From Dryocola sp051307055 (GTDB taxonomy: Bacteria > Pseudomonadota > Gammaproteobacteria > Enterobacterales > Enterobacteriaceae), in NCBI RefSeq assembly GCF_051307055.1, contig NZ_CP149994.1, forward strand, positions 3,410,001 to 3,474,000: a stretch of 64,000 bases of DNA, in the 5' to 3' direction. The notes beneath the pieces are model-generated. The model worked only from the letters and a program-made list of their open reading frames with translations, ran no database searches and was not told the origin of the DNA. A program made the translations under genes and the position numbers. Below are positions 36,251 to 45,990 of this stretch, one piece after another (the first letter of the stretch is position 1; every line of letters starts with the position of its first letter).

Positions 36251-37447
36251 CTACTTCTGACGAACCTGCCAAATCCACAGCCCGCCAATCGCCAGTGCAA
36301 ACACCGCGCCAAACCCGACGCCAATACCGACAATCGGCGCGCCGGTTTTCACCGCCAGCGAATACAGGCCGAGCATCAGCAGCATCGCGGTGTTTTCACC
36401 CAGGTTCTGCACCGCAATCGCATTGCCTGCCCCGACGCTTTGTTTGCCCCGCTCCTGCAACAGCGCGTTGAGCGGCACCACGAAGAAGCCGCCGAGCACG
36501 CCAATCAGCAACAGCAATGCATAAGATGGCAGCAGCGCATGCTGCAATGCGAAGAACAGCACGCCTGCACCGATTAAAATCCCGGCAGGCATACAGCGCG
36601 CCACGGTTTCAAGCGTCACCAGCTTCGCTGCGGCGCCTGCTCCCATCACAATGCCTACCGCCACCATCGCATTCAGATAAGTTGGCGTGGCGTTATCGTT
36701 TATTCCCAGCGCGACGGGCACCCACAGCACCAGCAGAAAACGCAGCGTCACGCCTGCCCCCCAGAACAGGCTGGTGCCGACGAGGGAGAAACGCGTTTCG
36801 CCGTTGCGCCACAGCGTGCGGCAGGCGGTGAAGAAACTGCGGGTCATCGGCGTGAAGCGCCATGACTGTCCCGGACGGGCCGGAGCAAGTTTTGGAATGA
36901 AAATATTGGCGACCACTGCGCCCGCGTAAACCAGCACGCAAACGCCCAGCGCGGCGAGAAGATGCCAGTCGGCCAGCACGCCGCCCGCCATCGAACCCAG
37001 TAAAATCGCGGCAATAGTGGAAGACTCCATGATGCCGTTGGCTTTTACCAGACGATCGCCGGTAGTTAATTCACCGAGGATGCCGTACTTCGCCGGCGAG
37101 TAAGCTGCCGCGCCGATGCCCACCAGCGTATAGCCAATAAAAGGATTCAGCCCCAGGCAGATAACCCCGGCGCCCGCGAGCTTTAAGCTATTAGCAAGCA
37201 TCATCACTCGCCCTTTTGCGAAGCTGTCCGCAATCTGCCCCACGAAAGGCGCAAACAGAATGTACGCGCCGACAAAGACCATTTGCAGCACCGGCTGGCT
37301 CCAGTCCGGATAAAACTGCTGCTTGAGCACCGCAAGCGTGGCAAACAGCAAAGCGTTATCGCCAAAGGCGGACAGAAACTGCGCCGCCGTGACCGCTTTC
37401 ATTCCTTTTGACCATAAAGAAGCGTCGTTTAGCGCATTCTCACGCAT
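36251..37447 (-). CDS. lplT: Lysophospholipid transporter LplT
   Basis: 398 aa (397 in E. coli) major-facilitator protein with about 12 membrane helices that flips lysophospholipids across the inner membrane to supply Aas. The N-terminal AAQFLSAFGDNALLFATLAV and ILGELTTGDRLVKANGIMES stretches are characteristic. Its start overlaps the aas stop region by 8 bp; transcription order is aas then lplT on the minus strand, and the two act as one salvage pathway. Confidence 0.95.
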   Translation of the reverse strand: MRENALNDASLWSKGMKAVTAAQFLSAFGDNALLFATLAVLKQQFYPDWSQPVLQMVFVGAYILFAPFVGQIADSFAKGRVMMLANSLKLAGAGVICLGLNPFIGYTLVGIGAAAYSPAKYGILGELTTGDRLVKANGIMESSTIAAILLGSMAGGVLADWHLLAALGVCVLVYAGAVVANIFIPKLAPARPGQSWRFTPMTRSFFTACRTLWRNGETRFSLVGTSLFWGAGVTLRFLLVLWVPVALGINDNATPTYLNAMVAVGIVMGAGAAAKLVTLETVARCMPAGILIGAGVLFFALQHALLPSYALLLLIGVLGGFFVVPLNALLQERGKQSVGAGNAIAVQNLGENTAMLLMLGLYSLAVKTGAPIVGIGVGFGAVFALAIGGLWIWQVRQK

Positions 37448-39590
37448 CCTCAGCCTCCAGCTGCGCCTTCAGGGTGACGAAGTCCGGTTTGCCGCTGCCC
37501 AGCACCGGTAACTGTTTAAGGCAGCGAATATCGCGCGGCACGGCCAGCTCCGGCACGCCGTGTTCACGGGCGTAGCGCATTAATTTTTCACGGTTCAGCT
37601 CGCTGTCCGTAGTGAACAATACCAGCGCTTCCCCTTTTGCGGCATCGCTTTTAATAACGGTGGCGTGCATTTTGTCCGGGGAGACGCCCAGCGCCACCTG
37701 CTCGACCATTTCCAGCGAGACCATCTCGCCGGCAATCTTGGCAAAGCGCTTAGCGCGGCCCTGGATAATGCAGAATCCCTGCTCATCAAATTTCACGATA
37801 TCGCCGGTGTCGTACCAGCCTTTTTCCAGCTCGCCCAGCGCGTTTTCCGCCGCTGGCGCCTCAAGCACGCCCGGGTTTTCCACCCGCAGGTAGCCGTTCA
37901 TGATGTTCGGCCCTTTAAGCTGCAGGCGGCCGCCCTCTTCGATACCGGGAACGGCCATCAGGCGAGCGTCCATCGCGGGCAGAATGCGCCCAACGGTGCC
38001 GGGCCTGGCGGCCATCGGCACGTTAATCGACACCACCGGCGCACATTCAGTTACGCCGTAGCCTTCCAGGATGCGCAGGCCGAATTTGTCCTGCCACAGC
38101 TGCCTTGTGCTCTCCTGAAGTTTCTCGGCCCCTGCAACCACGTAGCGCAGGCGGAAGAAGTCATAAGGATTGGCGAAACGCGCGTAATTACCGAGGAACG
38201 TTGAGGTGCCAAACAGCACCGTGCAGTTACGGTCGTAAACCAGCTCAGGCACCACGCGATAATGCAGCGGGCTTGGATAGAGGAACACTTCCGCCCCGGT
38301 CAGCAGCGGCGTAAACAGGCCAACGGTCAGGCCGAAGGAGTGGAACAGCGGCAGCGCCGACATAAAGCGGTCATTAGCGGTAAAGTCCGCAATGGTGCGG
38401 ATCTGTTCGACGTTCGCCAGCAGGCTTTTATGGCTGTGCACCACGCCTTTTGGATTGCCCTCGGAGCCTGAGGTAAACAGCACCATCGCGGCATCTTCCG
38501 GCTTCTGTTTCACCTGCGCCAGGTGCGGCACGAATAGATGCGCGAAGATCCACAGTTTATCGGCGGCGGTGACGTCTCCTTTAAGATCTTCCAGGAAGAC
38601 CCAGCGCACCTGAGTAAGCTGCTCTGGCAGATGCCACAGTTTGCCCTTGTCGAGGAACTGGCGCGAGGTGAACACCGTTTTGATTTGCGCGGCGGTAATG
38701 GCGCTGGTCAGCCCTTTTACGCCCGCCGTGTAGTTCATCATCGCCGGAATGCGGCCGCGGGACGATGCGCCAAATATCACCGCCGCGCTGATTGCCGCAT
38801 TCGGCAGCATCAGGCCGATGGTTTCGCCAGGCTCGCTGTATTTATTAAGGATGCGCCCGACAAACAGCGTTTTAGTCAGCAGCGCACGGTAAGTGTCCGG
38901 TTTGAAATTGATATCTTCAATGCAGTTTTTTCGCAAGCCATAACGGTACTGCGCGGCGAGCAAAGCCTCATACAGCGTTTCACGCGGGCGCACCGCCATA
39001 CGCGCTTCCATCATAATCTGATGCAGCATTTCACCCGCCATCCTGCGGCGGTCGCGCGCGCGCGGAGCATCCGGCATCGGAACGGAAGTCGGCGGCAGAA
39101 TATGCAGGCTGATACGCGGAAACAGGCGTTGTTTTACCAGACCTTTCAGGCGGCTAAAGAAGGTCAGCTCCGCGCCGTCAATACGCAGCGGGATCACCGT
39201 GGCGTTCGCTTTAGCGGCCACAAAACCCGCCCCTTCGTAGATTTTCATCAGCGAGCCGGTAACCGAAATACGCCCTTCCGGGAAGATAACCACCGGACGG
39301 CCCTGCTCTACCAGACGCACGAGATGTTTAATCGACATCGGCTTTGTGGGATCGACCGGCACAAAATCGATCAGCGGTTTCAGCCAGCGCATATACCACT
39401 GCTGGCTGATGGAGGAGTAAACGGCAAAGACCGGGCGAATCGGTAGAAACAGCGCCAGCAGGATACCGTCGATAAAAGAGACATGGTTGGGAACAATCAG
39501 CACGCGCGGCAAGGTGAGCACACCGGTATCGCCCGTTAAGCGCACCCGAAACAGAATGCGAAACAGCGCGCGGAAAAAACCTAACAGCAT
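37440..39590 (-). CDS. aas: Bifunctional acyl-ACP synthetase/2-acyl-GPE acyltransferase Aas
   Basis: 716 aa from ATG 39590 (MLLGFFRALFRILFR, preceded by GGGAG), compared with 719 in E. coli. The frame stays open for 92 more codons, through the Omr sRNA, but that extension is not protein-like. The N-terminal PlsC-type acyltransferase has NHVSFIDG (H and D of the HX4D motif) and FPEGRISVTGSL. The C-terminal AMP-dependent synthetase domain has FTSGSEGNPKGVVHSH, YGVTECAPVVS and YDTGDIV. It re-acylates lysophosphatidylethanolamine imported by LplT. Confidence 0.95.
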   Translation of the reverse strand: MLLGFFRALFRILFRVRLTGDTGVLTLPRVLIVPNHVSFIDGILLALFLPIRPVFAVYSSISQQWYMRWLKPLIDFVPVDPTKPMSIKHLVRLVEQGRPVVIFPEGRISVTGSLMKIYEGAGFVAAKANATVIPLRIDGAELTFFSRLKGLVKQRLFPRISLHILPPTSVPMPDAPRARDRRRMAGEMLHQIMMEARMAVRPRETLYEALLAAQYRYGLRKNCIEDINFKPDTYRALLTKTLFVGRILNKYSEPGETIGLMLPNAAISAAVIFGASSRGRIPAMMNYTAGVKGLTSAITAAQIKTVFTSRQFLDKGKLWHLPEQLTQVRWVFLEDLKGDVTAADKLWIFAHLFVPHLAQVKQKPEDAAMVLFTSGSEGNPKGVVHSHKSLLANVEQIRTIADFTANDRFMSALPLFHSFGLTVGLFTPLLTGAEVFLYPSPLHYRVVPELVYDRNCTVLFGTSTFLGNYARFANPYDFFRLRYVVAGAEKLQESTRQLWQDKFGLRILEGYGVTECAPVVSINVPMAARPGTVGRILPAMDARLMAVPGIEEGGRLQLKGPNIMNGYLRVENPGVLEAPAAENALGELEKGWYDTGDIVKFDEQGFCIIQGRAKRFAKIAGEMVSLEMVEQVALGVSPDKMHATVIKSDAAKGEALVLFTTDSELNREKLMRYAREHGVPELAVPRDIRCLKQLPVLGSGKPDFVTLKAQLEAEDA

Positions 39591-39703
39591 ATCAACTCCC
39601 TTTGTCGTTAATCGGCACAAAGACTTAATTGTAGTGGCTGAAGAGTACATGACTAGCTTTGCAGGAGCGAGTGAAGGTGAAGGTGCAGGCACGAAAAAAA
39701 AGC

Positions 39704-39792
39704 AAAAAAAAACCTGCGCATCTGCGCAGGTCGGTGCAAGAAGAATTGTACACACAGCGTACGAAGAATTCTCACCAATCAATACCTCTGGG
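39704..39792 (-). ncRNA. omrA: OmrA/OmrB-type small RNA
   Basis: About 89 nt on the minus strand between aas and galR. The 5' end CCCAGAGGTATTGATTGGTG matches OmrA, and the 3' end is a terminator CCTGCGCAGATGCGCAGG plus a T-run. OmrA/B are OmpR-activated, Hfq-dependent sRNAs repressing outer-membrane protein genes and csgD through this 5' seed. E. coli carries two in tandem here; only one copy fits in this interval. The central stem (TTCTTCGTACG...) is closer to OmrA than to OmrB. Confidence 0.93.
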
Positions 39793-40045
39793 ATTACAAA
39801 TGTAGCAGTGGCGCAGCCTCTTGCGCCATGCCGAAATCGCAACAGCGCACTGCAAACTGTAAGCAAAAATTTTGCCTGAAATTATTAAAAATCTGACACA
39901 TGTCAGGTTTTGCCGCTGCGCCTGAACTCCGCTAAAACGGGCGTGTAACTATTACACGCCTGAGCGGGTAGTTTTCTCCAGGTTTGCGGGCGCGGCGACA
40001 ATCGCACCCTTGAAGTGACGCGGCTTTTCCGTAACACTTAAGCTT

Positions 40046-40061
40046 GTGTAAACGCTTACCC
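40046..40061 (+). promoter_or_regulatory. GalR-type operator upstream of galR
   Basis: GTGTAAACGCTTACCC differs from the GalR/GalS operator consensus GTGKAANCGNTTNCAC only near its last half. It lies 15 bp before the galR start, consistent with autoregulation. Confidence 0.7.
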
Positions 40062-40076
40062 AACCGGAATAAGATT

Positions 40077-41084
40077 ATGGCGACGATTAAGGATGTAGCA
40101 CGGCTGGCAGGCGTCTCTGTCGCCACGGTGTCCCGTGTGATTAACGATTCGCCGAAGGCCAGCGACGCATCGCGTCAGGCTGTAACCTGTGCGATGGAAA
40201 CGCTTAATTACCATCCAAACGCCAATGCCCGCGCGCTAGCCCAACAGACAACGGAAACAATTGGCCTGATTGTGGGCGACGTTTCAGACCCTTTCTTTGG
40301 CGCCATGGTAAAAGCCGTTGAGCAGGTGGCCTATCGCACCGGCAACTTTCTGCTGATTGGCAACGGGTATCACAACGAACAAAAAGAGCGCCAGGCCATC
40401 GAACAGCTGATTCGCCACCGCTGCGCCGCCCTGGTCGTGCATGCTAAAAAAATCCCCGACAGCGAGCTGATTTCGCTAATGAAGCAGATGCCGGGCATGG
40501 TGCTTATCAACCGTACCCTGCCCGGTTTTGAGCAGCGCTGCGTGGCGCTGGACGACCGCTACGGCGCCTGGCTTGCCACGCGCCATTTGATTCAGCAGGG
40601 CCATAAAAAAATTGGCTACCTCTGTTCCAACCATCCGATCTCCGATGCGGAAGACCGCCTGCAGGGTTATTACGACGCGCTAAAAGAGCACGGTATCCCG
40701 ATTAACGATCGTCTGGTGACCTTTGGCGAGCCGGATGAAAGCGGCGGTGAACAGGCGATGACCGAACTGCTTGGCCGGGGTAAAAACTTTACCGCCGTCG
40801 CCAGCTATAACGACTCGATGGCGGCCGGGGCGATGGGCGTGCTGAACGACAACGGTATTGACGTGCCGAAAGAGATCTCGCTGATTGGCTTTGATGACGT
40901 GCTGATTTCACGCTATGTGCGCCCGCGACTCACCACCGTGCGCTACCCGATTATTACCATGGCGACCCAGGCCGCCGAACTGGCGATGGCGCTGGCGGAA
41001 AACCGTCCGCTTCCCGAAACCACACACATTTTTAGCCCTACGCTTGTGCGCCGTCATTCGGTGATTGCGCCAGCGGGGGAGTAA
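40077..41084 (+). CDS. galR: Galactose operon repressor GalR
   Basis: 335 aa LacI-family repressor of galactose genes, released by D-galactose. N-terminal HTH MATIKDVARLAGVSVATVSR is identical to the E. coli family start; the periplasmic-binding-like domain contains GLIVGDVSDPFFGAMVKAVE and ISLIGFDDVLISRYVRP. It ends SPTLVRRHSV plus 6 residues, about 8 residues shorter than E. coli GalR (343 aa) at the variable C terminus. The start is the ATG at 40077; the upstream in-frame ATG at 40044 lies before the operator. Confidence 0.94.
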   Translation: MATIKDVARLAGVSVATVSRVINDSPKASDASRQAVTCAMETLNYHPNANARALAQQTTETIGLIVGDVSDPFFGAMVKAVEQVAYRTGNFLLIGNGYHNEQKERQAIEQLIRHRCAALVVHAKKIPDSELISLMKQMPGMVLINRTLPGFEQRCVALDDRYGAWLATRHLIQQGHKKIGYLCSNHPISDAEDRLQGYYDALKEHGIPINDRLVTFGEPDESGGEQAMTELLGRGKNFTAVASYNDSMAAGAMGVLNDNGIDVPKEISLIGFDDVLISRYVRPRLTTVRYPIITMATQAAELAMALAENRPLPETTHIFSPTLVRRHSVIAPAGE

Positions 41085-41241
41085 ACCCCCTGCCGCTTCA
41101 TGGGCATTGTTGAAAAGCGTGATCCTGGTTAGACATTTACGCGGATGAAACCGCATGCCTGACCTTACCCTTCTGGCACCTGTGTTAGACTGCGGCCACA
41201 ACTGCGGTATCGCGACGGAAGACTTAATCAGGAATGAATCG

Positions 41242-42273
41242 ATGGTAACAATGCTGGATGTCTCGCTACGCGCAGGCGTTTCGAAAGCAACGGTATCTCG
41301 CGTGTTGAATGGCACCGGGCAGGTGAAAGAAAGCACCCGCAAGCAGGTCTTTATGGCCATGGAAGAGTTAGGATATCGCCCTAATTTCCTGGCGCGCTCG
41401 CTTGCTAACCGCAGCAGTAACAGCGTGGGATTAGTGGTATCGACCTTTGACGGCTTTTACTTTGGCCGCCTGCTGCAGCAAGCATCCCGCCAGACCGAAG
41501 CCTATGGTAAGCAACTGATAGTCACCGACGGGCACGACACGCCGCAAAAAGAGCTTGAGGCCGTGCAAATGCTGGCCGACAGGCATTGCGACGCCATAGT
41601 GCTCTATACCCGCTTTATGTCCGAGCGGGCGCTAATGTCGCTGATGAACGCGATCCGGGTGCCGCTGGTGGTGATTAACCGGGATGTAACCCAGGCGCGG
41701 GAACGCTGCGTCTTCTTCGAACAGCAGGATGCGGCGTTTCAGGCGACCGACTATTTAATTCAGCAGGGCCATCGCGACATCGCCTGTATTACCGTGCCTA
41801 TTTCCACCCCAACCGGCCAGGCCCGACTGATGGGCTATCGCAAGGCTTTGCAAAAGCACGGCATTCGCTTTAACGAAGAGCGGGTAAAAAACGGCGACTC
41901 CACCATGACGGTGGGGCATCAGCTTTGCCAGCAGCTGCTCGAAAGCCACGTCACCTTTACGGCGCTGTTTGCCTGTAACGACGATATGGCGCTGGGCGCC
42001 TCAAAAGCGCTGCAACAGGCCGGGATGCGCATCCCGCAGGATATCTCGCTGTTTGGCTTTGACGATGCGCCAAGCGCGCAGTGGCTTCAGCCCGCCTTAT
42101 CCACCGTCTATCTGCCGATCGATAATATGATCACCACCGCCATTGACCAGGCGATTAAGCTGGCAAACGGCGAAGACCTCGAACCGATCCCGCCGTTTGT
42201 GGGTACGCTGGTGCTGCGTGAATCCGTTGCGCCCGGGCCTTACTTTCGCCGCGGGCGCAGCTCCTCAAAGTAG
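41242..42273 (+). CDS. LacI-family transcriptional regulator (AscG-like), unknown target
   Basis: 343 aa. HTH at the N terminus: MVTMLDVSLRAGVSKATVSR, followed by a hinge helix (RPNFLARSLANRSS) and a sugar-binding-type core (GLVVSTFDGFYFGRLLQQAS, FGFDDAPSAQWLQPALSTV). The HTH and core look closest to AscG among E. coli regulators. ATG 41242 with upstream AGGA is used; the frame is open 29 codons further but without HTH-like sequence. It is absent from the E. coli galR-lysA interval. Its 3' end overlaps the lysA 3' end by 9 bp, tail to tail. No sugar operon lies alongside, so its target is not evident. Confidence 0.88.
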   Translation: MVTMLDVSLRAGVSKATVSRVLNGTGQVKESTRKQVFMAMEELGYRPNFLARSLANRSSNSVGLVVSTFDGFYFGRLLQQASRQTEAYGKQLIVTDGHDTPQKELEAVQMLADRHCDAIVLYTRFMSERALMSLMNAIRVPLVVINRDVTQARERCVFFEQQDAAFQATDYLIQQGHRDIACITVPISTPTGQARLMGYRKALQKHGIRFNEERVKNGDSTMTVGHQLCQQLLESHVTFTALFACNDDMALGASKALQQAGMRIPQDISLFGFDDAPSAQWLQPALSTVYLPIDNMITTAIDQAIKLANGEDLEPIPPFVGTLVLRESVAPGPYFRRGRSSSK

Positions 42274-43527
42274 CTCCAGCGCGAGTAATTCCTCCATAGT
42301 CTGACGGCGGCGGATCAAACGCGCGGCTCCGTTATCAAACAGCACTTCCGGCAACAGCGGGCGGCTATTGTAGTTAGAAGACATAGACGCGCCGTAAGCC
42401 CCCGTATCGTGCAGCACCAGGTAATCGCCTACTTTAACCGGCGGCAGCGCGCGGGTTTCCACCTTGCCGCCTTCCTGCTGGGTAAAGACGTCTCCGGACT
42501 CACACAATGGTCCGGCAACGACGGTCTCTACCGGCGGCTGCGTGATCAGGTCGCGCCCGTCGCAGGCCATGGCCGAAATGTGATGATAGCTGCCGTACAT
42601 AGACGGGCGCATCAGATCGTTAAAACCGGCGTCGATCAGCACAAAGTGGCGCGATCCCATCGCCTTCACGGCACGCACCTGGGCTACCAGCACGCCCGAC
42701 TCCGCCACGAGGAAACGTCCAGGCTCGATCTCCAATTTTACCGCATGGCCAAGCCGCCGGGCGATTTGGTCGCGCGCCGCGCTCCACAGGCCAAAATAGT
42801 GGCCGGTATCGATAGTCTCTTCGCCTTCACGATAAGGGATTGACAGGCCGCCGCCTGCGGAAATCGCCTCCAGATCCTGACCAAAGTCGATAACCTGCTG
42901 CACCATCGCGCCGCAAACACGCTCAAGATGGCCATAATCCACGCCCGACCCGATGTGCATATGAATGCCCACCAGGTGCAGGTTGTAGCGCTGAATGACC
43001 TCCAGCGCCTGCGGTAAATCCGCGTGCCAGATGCCGTGTTTGCTGTTTTCACCGCCGGTATTGGTTTTCTGGCTATGGCCATGGCCAAAGCCCGGGTTTA
43101 CGCGCAGCCAGACGCGATGTCCCGGAGAGACTTCGCCGAGCTGCTGCAGCATATCAACCGAACCGGCATTGACCGGAATGCGCCGCTGCGCCACCAGCCG
43201 CAGCGTGGCTTCATCGATCATATCGGCGGTAAACACGATATCGTCCGGGTTTTCCTGCGGGTTGTAGCCCGCCGCCAGCGCTCGCTCAATTTCGCCCTGC
43301 GACACCGAGTCCACCTTCACGCCCTGCTCACGCATCAGACGCAGAATATGAATATTCGAACAGGCCTTCTGCGCAAAACGAATCACGTCGAACTGGCGCA
43401 GCTGGGCTATCTGCCGGCGGATAATTTCCGCGTCATAAACCCAGACCGGGCAGCCGAATTCAGCGGGCAGCGTCAGTAAGTTTTTCGCGTTCAGCGCGGT
43501 GTCGGCTGTATTGAGCGGGCGTGGCAT
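42265..43527 (-). CDS. lysA: Diaminopimelate decarboxylase LysA
   Basis: 420 aa, as in E. coli. Last step of lysine synthesis: meso-DAP to L-lysine plus CO2, PLP-dependent. PLP lysine K54 in RFAQKACSN; HIGSG and the glycine-rich GGGLSIPY phosphate-binding segment; second active-site region GPLCESGD with the catalytic Cys. Divergent from lysR with a 168-bp shared regulatory region. LysR with DAP as co-inducer is expected to activate it. Confidence 0.97.
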   Translation of the reverse strand: MPRPLNTADTALNAKNLLTLPAEFGCPVWVYDAEIIRRQIAQLRQFDVIRFAQKACSNIHILRLMREQGVKVDSVSQGEIERALAAGYNPQENPDDIVFTADMIDEATLRLVAQRRIPVNAGSVDMLQQLGEVSPGHRVWLRVNPGFGHGHSQKTNTGGENSKHGIWHADLPQALEVIQRYNLHLVGIHMHIGSGVDYGHLERVCGAMVQQVIDFGQDLEAISAGGGLSIPYREGEETIDTGHYFGLWSAARDQIARRLGHAVKLEIEPGRFLVAESGVLVAQVRAVKAMGSRHFVLIDAGFNDLMRPSMYGSYHHISAMACDGRDLITQPPVETVVAGPLCESGDVFTQQEGGKVETRALPPVKVGDYLVLHDTGAYGASMSSNYNSRPLLPEVLFDNGAARLIRRRQTMEELLALELL

Positions 43528-43616
43528 CGTTAACTCCGGTAGTAAATTATTTTGTTTATTACGCCACAGCCTGAACTGAAGAAAAAATATCGATTTCTCG
43601 CAGGTCTATTCATCTA

Positions 43617-43634
43617 TGATATACATTTGTATCA
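43617..43634. promoter_or_regulatory. Putative LysR binding site between lysA and lysR
   Basis: Inverted repeat TGATA-N8-TATCA containing ATAC-N4-GTAT, of the interrupted-dyad type bound by LysR-family proteins, centred in the divergent lysA/lysR intergenic region. Confidence 0.5.
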
Positions 43635-43695
43635 CGCCGGGGCGCTTTGCTTAGCTGCCCATACGAATGTTAAAACGCGATAAAAGTCGAGAACC

Positions 43696-44619
43696 ATGCC
43701 CTCCATAACGCTGCGCCATATTGAAATTTTTCATGCGGTGATGACCGCAGGAAACCTCACCGAGGCTGCGGGACTGCTGCACACCTCGCAGCCTACCGTC
43801 AGCCGGGAGCTGGCCCGCTTTGAGAAACTTATCGGCCTGCAATTGTTTGAGCGCAGCCGCGGACGGCTGCATCCCACGGTTCAGGGGCTGCGGCTTTTCG
43901 AAGAAGTGCAGCGCTCCTGGTATGGGCTGGACAGGATCGTCAACGCCGCGGAGAGCCTGCGTGAATTTCGCCAGGGCGAGCTGTCCGTCGCCTGCCTGCC
44001 GGTATTCTCCCAGTCTTTCCTGCCGCTGCTGGTGCAGCCTTTCCTGGCGCGTTACCCGGAACTGAGTCTGAATATTGTGCCGCAGGAATCTCCGCTGCTT
44101 GAGGAGTGGCTCTCCGCGCAGCGCCACGATTTAGGCCTGACGGAAAACAGCGCCGCGCCCGCCGGTACGGAGCGCCGGACGTTGCTGACGTTAAATGAAG
44201 TATGCGTCCTGCCCGCCGGGCACCGGCTGGCCCATAAAGAGGAGCTGACGCCGCAGGATTTTACCGGAGAGAACTACATTAGCCTGTCGCGCACCGACAG
44301 CTACCGGCAGCTTCTGGATGCGCTTTTCCAGGAGCACGACGTCAAACGCCGGATGGTGGTGGAAACGCATAGCGCGGCTTCGGTTTGCGCCATGGTGCGG
44401 GCGGGAGCGGGCGTTTCGGTGGTCAACCCGCTTACGGCGCTGGATTACGCTTCAAGCGGCGTTGTCGCCCGGCGTTTCAGCGTGGCGGTGCCTTTTACCG
44501 TGAGCCTGATTCGCCCCCTGCACCGCCCCGCCTCCGCGCTGGTCAGCGCCTTTAGCGAGCATCTGCTTAATAACATGCATATTTATACCGACCCGCTAAA
44601 CACGCTGCTTGATGCCTGA
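43696..44619 (+). CDS. lysR: Lysine biosynthesis activator LysR
   Basis: 307 aa (E. coli 311). Prototype LysR-type regulator that activates lysA in response to diaminopimelate. Winged HTH at residues about 17-40 (GNLTEAAGLLHTSQPTVSRE), then the two-lobed effector domain with RAGAGVSVVNPLTAL near 235-249. It starts 168 bp from lysA, divergently. One base separates its stop from the convergent MFS gene. Confidence 0.95.
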   Translation: MPSITLRHIEIFHAVMTAGNLTEAAGLLHTSQPTVSRELARFEKLIGLQLFERSRGRLHPTVQGLRLFEEVQRSWYGLDRIVNAAESLREFRQGELSVACLPVFSQSFLPLLVQPFLARYPELSLNIVPQESPLLEEWLSAQRHDLGLTENSAAPAGTERRTLLTLNEVCVLPAGHRLAHKEELTPQDFTGENYISLSRTDSYRQLLDALFQEHDVKRRMVVETHSAASVCAMVRAGAGVSVVNPLTALDYASSGVVARRFSVAVPFTVSLIRPLHRPASALVSAFSEHLLNNMHIYTDPLNTLLDA

Positions 44620-44620
44620 G

Positions 44621-45787
44621 CTACCGTTCGGTCGCCGGCTGATGGTGGCCGGTGCCGTTGCTGAAGTTAATCAGGCAGATTATCAGCCCGACTATCGCCA
44701 GCCCCGCGGCCGCCAGCGGCACCGAGGTTAAACCATAGCCGCGATCGATAACCGTACCGCCCACCCACGCCCCTAACGCATTGCCCACGTTAAAGGCGGC
44801 AATATTCAGCGTAGAGACCAGGTTTGGCGCATCTTTGCCGTGCAGCACCACGTTGATTTGCAGCGCCGGAACGGTGGCAAACGCCGCCATCGACCATAAA
44901 AACAGCGTGATTTCAGCCAGCCACATGCCGTGGCTGGTCCAGCGGAACAGCAGCGAGAAAATGGCGATAAAGGTAAAGCTCAGCATCAGGCTGACAGAGA
45001 CTTTCCAGTCGGCCAGACGCCCGCCCAGAATATTCCCCACCGTGAGTCCCGCGCCCATCAGGAACAGCGTCCAGCTCACGCCCTGATGCGTAATGCCCGT
45101 CACCTGCAGCAGCATCGGCGCCACGTAGCTAAACAGCGCGAACATCGCTGCGGCAAAGAAGACCGTCATCGACAGCGAAAGCCACAGCTTGCCGTTGCCC
45201 AGCGCGCTTACCTCGCGTTTTAAATCCGTTGGCGCTTCACCTTTTTGCGCGGGCAGGCTGACAATCAGCGCGATAAACGCAACTACGCCTATCGCCGCCA
45301 CGCCCCAGAAAGTGGAGCGCCAGCCGTACATCTGCCCAAACCAGGTGCCAATCGGCACGCCGAGGACGTTGGCAAGCGTCAGGCCGGTAAACATCAGCGC
45401 CACGGCCGAAGCTTTGCGGTTGGGCGCCACAAGGCTTGCCGCCACCACGGCCCCGATGCCGAAGAACGCCCCGTGGCAAAGGGCGGTGATAATACGCGCC
45501 AGCATCAGGAAGTTATAAGAGATCGCCGCGGCGCACAGCAGATTGCCGATGATAAATATCACCATCAGCAGCACCAGCGAAAGTTTGCGCGGCAGCCGCG
45601 CGGTCAGCAGCGCCATAACAGGCGCGCCAATCGCCACGCCCAGCGCATAGCCGCTAATTAACCAGCCGGCGGTGGGAATAGAAATATGCAGATCCCCGGC
45701 AACGTCGGGCAGCAGGCCCATAATGACAAACTCCGTCGTGCCGATGGCAAACGCACTCATCGCCAGCGCCAGTAAGGAAACAGGCAT
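44621..45787 (-). CDS. MFS transporter, DHA1/AraJ-YdhP-like
   Basis: 388 aa with 12 predicted membrane helices. The start MPVSLLALAMSAFAIGTTEF and LPDVAGDLHISIPTAGWLIS are typical of the drug/arabinose-efflux group (AraJ, YdhP, YdeA relatives), as is the RIITALCHGAFFGIGAVVAA helix. Such proteins export sugars, purines or drugs; the substrate here is not predictable. It occupies the place between lysR and ygeA and is absent from that place in E. coli K-12. Confidence 0.85.
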   Translation of the reverse strand: MPVSLLALAMSAFAIGTTEFVIMGLLPDVAGDLHISIPTAGWLISGYALGVAIGAPVMALLTARLPRKLSLVLLMVIFIIGNLLCAAAISYNFLMLARIITALCHGAFFGIGAVVAASLVAPNRKASAVALMFTGLTLANVLGVPIGTWFGQMYGWRSTFWGVAAIGVVAFIALIVSLPAQKGEAPTDLKREVSALGNGKLWLSLSMTVFFAAAMFALFSYVAPMLLQVTGITHQGVSWTLFLMGAGLTVGNILGGRLADWKVSVSLMLSFTFIAIFSLLFRWTSHGMWLAEITLFLWSMAAFATVPALQINVVLHGKDAPNLVSTLNIAAFNVGNALGAWVGGTVIDRGYGLTSVPLAAAGLAIVGLIICLINFSNGTGHHQPATER

Positions 45788-45990
45788 GGAATAACTCCCG
45801 ATTGCAGAAATGACAAAAGGCGGGAGAGCATGGGCTCAGCCGCCAGATTTGTGGGCATATCAGAGGTGCAGCTTATTGGAATATGTGCGCTGCTTAACAA
45901 ATTTATAACACAAAACAGGGCGGAGGAAACCCGGCGCGCCGTAAGGATAAACTTATTTACCGCTTAATTAACTGAAACGGAAAAGAAAAA

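Noticed and set aside
39591..39866. 92-codon N-terminal extension of the aas reading frame
   Set aside because: It runs through the Omr sRNA and gives unlike residues; the Aas family start with a GGGAG ribosome site is at 39590.
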